From: Sphingomonas sp. 67-36 | GTDB lineage: Bacteria; Pseudomonadota; Alphaproteobacteria; Sphingomonadales; Sphingomonadaceae | Assembly (NCBI GenBank): GCA_001897375.1 | Contig: MKSU01000017.1 | Span: 201,761-257,825, forward strand | DNA: 56,065 nucleotides | Direction: 5' to 3' | Part shown: positions 25,398 to 32,048 of the stretch, piece by piece | How the letters are laid out: every line of letters begins with the position of its first letter | Numbering within the stretch: the stretch's first letter is position 1 | The notes under the pieces: generated by a model | What the model was told of the DNA's origin: nothing | Databases searched by the model: none | What the model saw: only the letters and a program-made list of their open reading frames with translations | Translations under genes and position numbers: made by a program

Positions 25398-26572
25398 ACG
25401 ATGCCGCGCTGCTTGAGGTCGGCGATCGCCGCCGCGTCATAGCCGGCCTCGCGCAGCAACGCCTCGGTATCCGCACCGACCGCGACCGGCGCGGGCGCGC
25501 GGACGCCGCCGGGCGTGCGCGAGAGGCGGGGGAACACGCCCTGCATCGGCAGCGCGCCGTGGCGCTCCGTCTCGACCGTGACGATCGCCTCGCGCGCGGC
25601 GAAATGCGGATCGGCCAGCATGTCGCGCGCCGCGAACATGCGCCCGGCCGGCACGGCATTGTCCTCCATCAGCTTCTCGACGGCGGCGATGCTCTGCCCG
25701 CGCGTCCAGTCCGCGATCATCCCGTCGAGCAGGTCCTGGTGCTGGCCGCGCGCATTGTGGGTGGCGAAGCGCGGGTCGTCGCCCAGCTCCGGTTGCCCCA
25801 TCGCGGTCGCCAGCCGGCGGAAGATCGCGTCCTGGTTGGCGGCGATCAGCAATTCGCCATCGCTGCACGGATAGACGTTCGACGGCGCGATGCCCTTCAG
25901 GATCGAGCCGGATCGCGCCCGGACATGGCCGGCGGCGGCATATTCGGGGACCAGCCCCTCCATCACCTGCAACACCGATTCGAACAGGCTGACGTCGACG
26001 ATCTGGCCGCGCCCGCTCCTCTCGCGTTCGTGCAGCGCGGCGAGCGCGCCGAGGCAGCCGTAAGTGCCGGCGAGGCTGTCGCCGATCGACACGCCGAGGC
26101 GCGAGGGCGGCCGGTCCGGCGTCCCCACCAGCGCGCGCCAGCCGCCCATCGCCTCGCCGATCCCGCCGAAGCCGGCGCGGGTGGAATAGGGGCCGGTCTG
26201 GCCGTAGCCGGAGACGCGCACCACGATCAGCCGGGGGTTGGCCGCGCACAGGTCAGCGGGGGAGAGGTTCCACTTCTCCAGCGTGCCAGGGCGGAAATTC
26301 TCGACCAGCACGTCGGCGCCGGCGATCAGGCGGCGTGCGATCTCCTGCCCCTCCGCGCTGCGCAGGTCGGCCGCGACCGACCGCTTGTTGCGCGCGATCA
26401 CCTCCCACCACACCGGCGGGTCGCCCGCGCCCCATTGCCGCATCGGATCGCCCGCTTCGGGCGGCTCGATCTTGACGACGGTCGCGCCGAGATCGCCGAA
26501 GAGCTGGGCGCAGAACGGCCCTGCGATCAGCTGCCCCAGCTCGACGACGCGAATGTCAGAAAGTGGTCCCAC
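25394..26572 (-). CDS. CaiB/BaiF family (class III) CoA-transferase
   Basis: Moves CoA between carboxylic acids, 392 aa. Family features: [35 protein letters not shown] at the N-terminus, [26 protein letters not shown], and the catalytic Asp165 in [13 protein letters not shown]. Likely acceptors are dicarboxylates, as in succinyl-CoA:citramalate or itaconate transferases (family knowledge). It starts at GTG behind the best operator copy (26589-26604) and is coupled to leuC. A CoA-transferase, LeuCD and an HMG-CoA-lyase-like enzyme together would activate and cleave a branched hydroxyacid. Confidence 0.9.
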   Translation of the reverse strand: MGPLSDIRVVELGQLIAGPFCAQLFGDLGATVVKIEPPEAGDPMRQWGAGDPPVWWEVIARNKRSVAADLRSAEGQEIARRLIAGADVLVENFRPGTLEKWNLSPADLCAANPRLIVVRVSGYGQTGPYSTRAGFGGIGEAMGGWRALVGTPDRPPSRLGVSIGDSLAGTYGCLGALAALHERERSGRGQIVDVSLFESVLQVMEGLVPEYAAAGHVRARSGSILKGIAPSNVYPCSDGELLIAANQDAIFRRLATAMGQPELGDDPRFATHNARGQHQDLLDGMIADWTRGQSIAAVEKLMEDNAVPAGRMFAARDMLADPHFAAREAIVTVETERHGALPMQGVFPRLSRTPGGVRAPAPVAVGADTEALLREAGYDAAAIADLKQRGIV

Positions 26573-26588
26573 GACGGTTCCCGATAAA

Positions 26589-26604
26589 ACTTAGAATGCT
26601 AAGT
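26589..26604. promoter_or_regulatory. Operator palindrome 9, best copy (ACTTAGAATGCTAAGT)
   Basis: Perfect inverted repeat; with flanks, AACTTAG and CTAAGTT surround AATG (26588-26605). It lies 17 bp upstream of the CoA-transferase start codon. It is used here as the reference for the ten-site family. Confidence 0.75.
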
Positions 26605-26633
26605 TATATGGTGCGGTGTGACGGTGCAAGACC

Positions 26634-27212
26634 CTATGCGCGCAGCCGGCCGGAGACCTCCACCAGCCGCCCGACCAGCCCGTCGAGGATTGCATTGGGC
26701 AGCGGCTCCGCCAGCGCGCCCTCGCCGGTGAAGGCGCGATCGGCGAGCGGAACGGCGAGCTGCTCCGGGATGACCATCATCTGCACCGTGCCCAGCACCT
26801 GGCGCAGATGGGCGAGCGCGCGCATCCCGCCGAACGGGCCGATCGAGGCGGCCATGATGCCGGCCGCCTTGCCGCGAAAGGCGGTGAGCGCGATCGCCGA
26901 TTCGCCGTCGCTCGGGCGGGAGGCCCAGTCGATCGCATTCTTGAGCAGGGTGGAGATCGAGCCGTTGTGCTCCGGCGTCGCGATCAGCAGGCCGTCGCAC
27001 GCCGCCAGCGTCGCCTTCAGCCGGCGCGCATCGGCCGGACAGTCCCGAAGCTCGAGATCCTGCGCGTAGACCGGCAGGTCGTAGGTGGAGAGATCGACCG
27101 GCACCGCCTCCGCGCCTGCCGCGCGAATGCGCTCCGCGCCCAGGGCCGCGAGCGCGCTGTTATGCGATCCGCGCCGCACGCTCCCCGAAATCACGGCAAT
27201 CCGAACCGTCAT
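26634..27212 (-). CDS. NAD(P)H-dependent FMN reductase
   Basis: Flavodoxin-fold reductase, 192 aa. The FMN phosphate loop is GSVRRGSHNSAL and the isoalloxazine loop is ATPEHNGSISTLLKNAIDW, followed by AFRGKAAGIMAAS. It most likely supplies reduced FMN to the group D monooxygenase at 5293-6543; both genes have a copy of the same operator. AAGGGG precedes the ATG. Other uses (quinone or azo reduction) are possible for the family. Confidence 0.88.
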   Translation of the reverse strand: MTVRIAVISGSVRRGSHNSALAALGAERIRAAGAEAVPVDLSTYDLPVYAQDLELRDCPADARRLKATLAACDGLLIATPEHNGSISTLLKNAIDWASRPSDGESAIALTAFRGKAAGIMAASIGPFGGMRALAHLRQVLGTVQMMVIPEQLAVPLADRAFTGEGALAEPLPNAILDGLVGRLVEVSGRLRA

Positions 27213-27228
27213 CGCTGACCCCTTGATA

Positions 27229-27244
27229 AATTAGCTATCTAAGG
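27229..27244. promoter_or_regulatory. Operator-like palindrome 10 (TTAG-N4-CTAA)
   Basis: AATTAGCTATCTAAGG lies 17 bp upstream of the FMN reductase start, the same distance as for the CoA-transferase. The core half-sites are perfect. Confidence 0.65.
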
Positions 27245-27265
27245 ATGACCGCGATAAAAACCGCG

Positions 27266-27781
27266 TCAAGCCCCCTCGTCGGGTTCGCTCTGAATTTCGG
27301 CCGGGATGCGGCGGGCCTCGGCGGTGAGGTTGCCGATCACGCGGCGCAGCAGGACCCGAAGCGTCTCCACTTCCTCGTCGGACATGCCGGCGGTCGCCGC
27401 GGCGTGCACCTCGGCGTTGAGCGGGGCGAGCTTCGCCTCCAGCGATTTGGCGAAGGGCGTGAGATAGATGTGGATCTTGCGGCGATCGATCTCGCTCTTC
27501 TCGCGCCGGATCAGCTTGGCCGCCTCCAGCCCCTTGAGCGCGACGACCGTGGTCGGCTCGCGCATCCCGACGCGCTCGCTCAGCTCGCGCTGCGTGATCC
27601 CGTCCTCGATCCACAATTGCCGCAGGAAACGCCATTGGCCGGCGGAAATATCGTGCTGCAACGTATGGCGTTCCAGCAATCGCGAGAAGTTACGGAATAC
27701 GATCCGCGTGAGATAGCCGATGCTATTCTCGGGGTTCTTGTAATAATCGGGCGGGTAGCGAGTGATCCGCTTCGAGGTCAA
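27266..27781 (-). CDS. MarR family transcriptional regulator (copy 3)
   Basis: 171 aa, a different MarR subgroup from copies 1 and 2: NSIGYLTRIVFRNFSRLLERHTLQHDISAGQWRFLRQLWIEDGITQRELSERVGMREPTTVVALKGLEAAKLIRREKSEIDRRK, with the DRRK wing. The best start is a TTG at 27781 with GGAG eight bases upstream; an ATG at 27901 would overlap the deacetylase gene end. It sits just upstream of the FMN reductase on the same strand. No copy of the palindrome was seen in its own promoter region (27782-27872). Confidence 0.83.
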   Translation of the reverse strand: MTSKRITRYPPDYYKNPENSIGYLTRIVFRNFSRLLERHTLQHDISAGQWRFLRQLWIEDGITQRELSERVGMREPTTVVALKGLEAAKLIRREKSEIDRRKIHIYLTPFAKSLEAKLAPLNAEVHAAATAGMSDEEVETLRVLLRRVIGNLTAEARRIPAEIQSEPDEGA

Positions 27782-27872
27782 GGCTGAAACTCCGGATATC
27801 AAGCCGTTGCGTCCGTAACCAGGAGGGTCGCGTACAACCGGCGACGCTCGAAGGGAAACGCGAACGGGAAAG

Positions 27873-28850
27873 TCACTGGTCTGGCGTGGACAGGCGATCA
27901 TTGTCAACTCTGTCGTACTCCGCCTGTATTTCGGCGGGCGGGTCTTCGTCGCCTTCCTCGGGCAAAGTCTTGTGCAAGGTCGCGGCCCAGTGCTCCAGCC
28001 AGGTGACGCCGTTCTTCTCCGCATAATCGTCGCGCGTGCGATAGGCCGGGTCGCGCATCGCCCGCGCCAGCGTCACCGGACGCAGATGCGCCGCGCGCAG
28101 CAGCGCGGCGAGCTGGTCGAGCGTGTCGGCGTTGAGGCGCGTGCAGTGGAGCAGCATGACATGGGCGATGTCGCGCCCGAACAGCACCCGCGCGCTCGCC
28201 TGCGACCAGCGGATGCGCATCGCGGTATAGGCGAGATAGGCCGCGCGGATACGCTCCTGTCGCGCCACGTCGCGGCGCGCGATCGCGTCGTCGTAAGGCA
28301 CGGCGAACTCCCAGTCCTCCGCATCGATCGTCACCGGCGCGACGCGATAGCCGTGGTCCGCGAGCCAGCCGTCGATCTTGTCGCGCACCGCCCTGGGATA
28401 GCCGGTTTCGAGATAAGGGTGGCGGAACCATTGCAGTTTCAACCCGCGCGCCGCCAGCAGCGGCCGGGTGACGCTCTCGCCGCGCACGATATCGGCGATA
28501 TAGCCGTCCGCCCCGAGCGTGTTCGGCGAGCTGTGCGAATAGGTGTGGTTGCCCAGCGACAGGCCGGCGTCGAGCCAGCGCGTCAGGTTGGCGATCTGGC
28601 GGTCGCGCTGGAGATTGTCGATCTTCTCCTCGTTCACGAAGCCGGTCGCGGCGAAGCGGCGGCGCTTCAGGCCGGCGACCAGCGCCTCGTTGGTATAGTC
28701 GATATAGTCCTGGTCGGGCAGGATGCTGAGCGCGGGGAGATCGTCGAAGGTCAGCGCGACCATGCCGCCCCGCGCGGCGACCGGGCCGGCGCAGCACAGG
28801 ACGGCGAGCGCCAGCAGCACCCGCCCGATATGTCGCAACCCGCCCGCCAT
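27873..28850 (-). CDS. Polysaccharide deacetylase (NodB homology domain), secreted
   Basis: Zn-dependent carbohydrate esterase (CE4), 325 aa, with an N-terminal signal peptide (LLALAVLCCAGPVAA). The NodB motifs are in order: TFDD (motif 1), GNHTYSHSSPN (His-x3-His metal site), RHPYLETGYP (motif 3), DAEDWE (motif 4), VMLLHCTRLNAD (motif 5). It is exported, probably periplasmic, and may remove N-acetyl groups from chitooligosaccharides or peptidoglycan-type GlcNAc polymers. It lies 68 bp downstream of nagA on the same strand, the last gene of the nag unit. The start ATG has only a weak G-rich ribosome site. Confidence 0.88.
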   Translation of the reverse strand: MAGGLRHIGRVLLALAVLCCAGPVAARGGMVALTFDDLPALSILPDQDYIDYTNEALVAGLKRRRFAATGFVNEEKIDNLQRDRQIANLTRWLDAGLSLGNHTYSHSSPNTLGADGYIADIVRGESVTRPLLAARGLKLQWFRHPYLETGYPRAVRDKIDGWLADHGYRVAPVTIDAEDWEFAVPYDDAIARRDVARQERIRAAYLAYTAMRIRWSQASARVLFGRDIAHVMLLHCTRLNADTLDQLAALLRAAHLRPVTLARAMRDPAYRTRDDYAEKNGVTWLEHWAATLHKTLPEEGDEDPPAEIQAEYDRVDNDRLSTPDQ

Positions 28851-28918
28851 CGATGTTTCGCCCCCAAACCGGTTCGCTGGCAATGCTCTCAGCGCGATCG
28901 GGTTCCGTCCAGCGGTTT

Positions 28919-30061
28919 TCAGCGGTCGCCGCGCTCGCCGCCGATCCACGTCGCCGCGACGCCGTGATCCTCGCGCAGCGCAACCAGATCGGCGCGCAGC
29001 CCCGGCGCGATGCGGCCCAGCTCCCCGTCCAGGCCGAGGAAGCGCGCGGGCGTCGCGCTGGCCATCGCGATCGCCGATTCGCGCGACACGCCGAGCAGCG
29101 CCGTCGCATTGCCGACCGCGCGCGTCATCGTCAGGTTGGCCCCGGCGAGCGTGCCGGCGGCATCGACGAGGCGATCCTCGCGCACCACGATGCGGCGCTC
29201 CTGCAACAGGAATTCGTGCAGGTCGGCGCCGATATTGGGCATCGCGTCGGTGACGAGCATCAGTTGCTCCGGCCCCTTGAGCCGCAATGCGAGGCGCAGC
29301 GTCGCGGGGCTGACGTGGTGGCCGTCGACGATGATCCCGCAGACGATGTCGCTGCCCAGCGCCGCGCCGACCACGCCCGGCTCGCGCGAGCCGAGCTGAG
29401 ACATGGCGTTGAACAGGTGCGTCGCGCCGGTCAGACCTTCCTCGCGCGCCGCCATCACGTCGGCGTAGCGCGCGTTGCTGTGCCCCACCGCGACGCGCGC
29501 GCCGGAGGCGACGAGCCGGCGGATCATCCCCGGCGCGACCCGTTCCGGCGCGAGCGTGACGAGCATCCGTCCGCGGCGCGGCGCGGTGAGGATCGCCATC
29601 GCCTCCTCGTCCAGCGCGCGCATCCGGTCGGCGCGATGGATGCCGCGGCGTTCGGTGTTGAGGAATGGGCCTTCGACATGGATGCCGAGCACGCCCGGCA
29701 CCCCGACGGCGATCGCGGCATCGACTGCCGCGATGGCGCGGGCGATCACCGGCAGCTCGTCGCTGATGAGCGTCGGCAGGAAGGCGGTGGTGCCGTAGCG
29801 GCGGTGCGCCGCGCCGATCGCGGCGATGCCCTCGACCGTCGGCGCATCGTTGAAAAGCACCCCGCCGCCGCCGTTGACCTGCGTGTCGACGAAGCCGGGG
29901 GCGAGGATCGCGCCGTCCAGATCCTCGCGCGCCGCGTCCGCCGGCACGTCGCGCGCGGCGACGATCGCGGCGATCCGCCCGTCCGCGACGAGCACCGCCC
30001 GCCCTTCGGCGAACGCGCCGTCGATCAGCACGCGGCCATTGACGAACGCCCGCATCGTCAT
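28919..30061 (-). CDS. nagA: N-acetylglucosamine-6-phosphate deacetylase
   Basis: Hydrolyses GlcNAc-6-phosphate to GlcN-6-phosphate and acetate in the cytoplasm, 380 aa. Active-site residues match E. coli NagA: Glu130 (HVEGPFLN), His194 (VGHSNA), His215 (THLFNAMS), Asp272 (VTDAMPN). The GFVDTQVNGGGG stretch carries the Q-x-N variant of the first metal motif. It begins with ATG at 30061 overlapping the nagB-II stop by 4 bases; a second in-frame ATG follows at 30055. It is the pathway step between the PTS product and NagB-II. Confidence 0.95.
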   Translation of the reverse strand: MTMRAFVNGRVLIDGAFAEGRAVLVADGRIAAIVAARDVPADAAREDLDGAILAPGFVDTQVNGGGGVLFNDAPTVEGIAAIGAAHRRYGTTAFLPTLISDELPVIARAIAAVDAAIAVGVPGVLGIHVEGPFLNTERRGIHRADRMRALDEEAMAILTAPRRGRMLVTLAPERVAPGMIRRLVASGARVAVGHSNARYADVMAAREEGLTGATHLFNAMSQLGSREPGVVGAALGSDIVCGIIVDGHHVSPATLRLALRLKGPEQLMLVTDAMPNIGADLHEFLLQERRIVVREDRLVDAAGTLAGANLTMTRAVGNATALLGVSRESAIAMASATPARFLGLDGELGRIAPGLRADLVALREDHGVAATWIGGERGDR

Positions 30062-31113
30062 ACCGTCTCCGTCACCTTGGCGAGATGCGGCGGGTGATCG
30101 GGATCGAGCCCGCGCCGCAGCGACAGCGCGTTGGCGGCGCGGTAGAAGGCCTGGATCTGCAGCATCGGCTCGATCGTCGCGGTGGCGGCGGGATGGGGCA
30201 GGTGGATCGCGCCGGGCACCGCGCTGCCGGCGACCAGCACCTCGCCGCCGCGCGCGACCACCTCGCGCACCAGTTCGTCCACGCCGTCGCCCGTCTCGTC
30301 GGACTGGCGGAAGACGAGCAGCGGGAAGCCCGGCCCGACCAGCGCCATCGGCCCGTGGCGCACCTCGGCCGCGCTGAACGCCTCGGCATGAAGGCCGCAG
30401 GTCTCCTTGAACTTCAGCGCCGCCTCCTGCGCGATGCCGAAGCCCAGCCCGCGCCCGATGACATAGAGGCCGCGCGCCGATTCGAGCCGCTCGACCAGCG
30501 GCGACCAGTCGCTGTCCCACGCCGCGTGGAGCAGGGCGGGGGCGCCCGCCAGCGCCTCGCGCAACACCGCATCGTCCGCCCAGCCGGCGACGAGCTGGAT
30601 CAGTGCGGCGATGCTGGCGATATAGGATTTGGTCGCCGCGACGCTGCGTTCCGGCCCCGCCTCCAGCGGCAGCGTGGTGCCGGCGAGCGCGGCGAGCGGC
30701 GAGGCGGCGTCGTTGACCAGCGCGACGGTGCGCGCACCGGCGTCGCGCGCGGCGTTCATCGTCGCCAATATGTCCGGGCTGCGGCCCGATTGCGAGATGC
30801 CGATCGCCAGCGTGTCGGCCATCGCCGGCACCGTGCCATAGACCGACGCGACCGACGGTGCGGCGGAGGTAGTGAGCAGCCCGAGCCGCGTCTCGATCAG
30901 ATATTTGGCGAAGGTCGCGGCATGGTCGGAACTGCCGCGCGCGCAGGTCAGCACGCCGCGCGGCGGCGCCGCGCGCAGCGTCTCGCCGAGCGTGGCCACC
31001 GTCGCGGCGTTGCGGGCGATCTGGCGCGCGACGACATCGGCGGCCTCGCGCGCCTCGGCGAACATCCGCGTCGCCTCGGGGGACCGCGCCTTGGGAGATG
31101 CCATGTCGTTCAC
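30058..31113 (-). CDS. nagB-II: SIS-domain glucosamine-6-phosphate deaminase (NagB-II type)
   Basis: 351 aa with two SIS domains, resembling the isomerase half of GlmS but lacking the glutaminase half. Visible: CARGSSDHAATFAKYLIE, ISQSGRSPDILATM and, in the second domain, EAALKFKETCGLHAEAFSAAEVRHGP. In nag operons such proteins act as deaminase/isomerase, producing fructose-6-phosphate and ammonia (NagB-II, unrelated to hexameric NagB). It is coupled at both ends: ATGA overlap with the GntR gene and with nagA. A GlmS-related or sugar-phosphate isomerase role is the main alternative. Confidence 0.9.
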   Translation of the reverse strand: MNDMASPKARSPEATRMFAEAREAADVVARQIARNAATVATLGETLRAAPPRGVLTCARGSSDHAATFAKYLIETRLGLLTTSAAPSVASVYGTVPAMADTLAIGISQSGRSPDILATMNAARDAGARTVALVNDAASPLAALAGTTLPLEAGPERSVAATKSYIASIAALIQLVAGWADDAVLREALAGAPALLHAAWDSDWSPLVERLESARGLYVIGRGLGFGIAQEAALKFKETCGLHAEAFSAAEVRHGPMALVGPGFPLLVFRQSDETGDGVDELVREVVARGGEVLVAGSAVPGAIHLPHPAATATIEPMLQIQAFYRAANALSLRRGLDPDHPPHLAKVTETV

Positions 31114-31853
31114 GCCCTGGTGTTCAGTTCGGCCACGAAGTCATAGGCGTCGCCGCGATACCAGCTCCGCGTCGCCTCGATGATGCGGCCGTCGTCGAGG
31201 AAGCCGCGCCGCTCGATGTACAGCCCCGGCGCGCCGGGCTTGACCCCGAGCAGCGCCGCCTGCTCCGCGTCGAACAGCACCGCGCGCAGCCGTTGCAGCG
31301 CGCGCGCCGGGCGATTCCCGGTCGCCTCCAGCGCCGCGTAGAGCGAGCTTTCCACCACTTCCGGCCCGGCGAGGCCATAGCCGGCGATGGTGGAATATTC
31401 GAGCGCCATCGCCACGTCGTCGGCATAGCGCACGCGGTTGAAGCGCAGCACCGGCGCGCCCGGCCCGAGGCCGAGCGTCAGCGCCTCCTCCGGCGTCACC
31501 TCGCCCGCCGCGCGCAGCAGCCATTCGCTGCGCGCCACACGGCCACGCGCGGCCATGTCCTCGGTGAAGGAGCTGAGCTTGGCGAACTGCTTCTCGACAC
31601 GCCCGGCGACGAAGGTGCCCGCGCCCTGCCGGCGGACCAGCAGCCCCTCGCCGACCAGCGTGTCTAGCGCCTTGCGCACCGTGATCCGCGACACCGAAAG
31701 GTCGCTCGCCAGCTCGCGCTCGGGGGGGAGCGCCTGATTCGGCTTGAGCACGTCGGTCCGCAGCGCGTCGCGCAGCGCATTCTCCAGCCGGCGGTAGAGC
31801 GGCCCGCCCGCCGCGCCCTCCAGCGACCCGATCGCGTCGGCGAGCAAAGTCAT
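31110..31853 (-). CDS. nagR: GntR/HutC family regulator of the GlcNAc locus
   Basis: 247 aa: an N-terminal GntR winged helix (PLYRRLENALRDALRTDVLKPNQALPPERELASDLSVSRITVRKALDTLVGEGLLVRRQGAGTFV) and a C-terminal UTRA effector domain (about residues 95-240). HutC-type members at nag loci respond to GlcNAc-6-P or GlcN-6-P. It is first in the nagR/nagB-II/nagA unit and divergent from the TonB receptor gene. TACCA/TGGTA half-sites at 31889-31907 and 31986-31999 flank its promoter region and are the probable operators. Autoregulation and repression of both arms is an inference. Confidence 0.9.
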   Translation of the reverse strand: MTLLADAIGSLEGAAGGPLYRRLENALRDALRTDVLKPNQALPPERELASDLSVSRITVRKALDTLVGEGLLVRRQGAGTFVAGRVEKQFAKLSSFTEDMAARGRVARSEWLLRAAGEVTPEEALTLGLGPGAPVLRFNRVRYADDVAMALEYSTIAGYGLAGPEVVESSLYAALEATGNRPARALQRLRAVLFDAEQAALLGVKPGAPGLYIERRGFLDDGRIIEATRSWYRGDAYDFVAELNTRA

Positions 31854-31888
31854 GTTCGTCGTCTCTCCCCCTGCGGTTCGCCGGTCTT

Positions 31889-31907
31889 AATACCAATGCA
31901 ATACCAT
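31889..31907. promoter_or_regulatory. Probable GntR operator (tandem AATACCA)
   Basis: AATACCA occurs at 31889-31895 and again at 31900-31906, 11 bp (one helical turn) apart, 36 bp upstream of the GntR start. Related TGGTAT sites occur at the far end of the same divergent region. Confidence 0.6.
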
Positions 31908-31957
31908 GCGCCAGTCCCAATCTGTCAATGGGCGACACGAAAGTGAAAGAATCCTAC

Positions 31958-31986
31958 TTGACGCCTCATTTGGTTATGACAATGAT
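31958..31986 (+). promoter_or_regulatory. Predicted sigma70-type promoter of the chitooligosaccharide operon
   Basis: TTGACG (31958-31963), a 17-bp spacer, then AATGAT (31981-31986). It is followed directly by TGGTAT-type operator sequence, consistent with repression by blocking the promoter. Confidence 0.45.
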
Positions 31987-31999
31987 TGGGTATTGGTAT
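31986..31999. promoter_or_regulatory. Probable GntR operator over the receptor promoter
   Basis: TTGGGTATTGGTAT carries two TGGTAT-like half-sites in the orientation opposite to the AATACCA pair at 31889-31907, placed just after the predicted -10 box. Confidence 0.5.
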
Positions 32000-32048
32000 G
32001 GAACCGGTCTTACCGATGGTTAGCCCGGAAAAGATAAAGGGGATGGAT

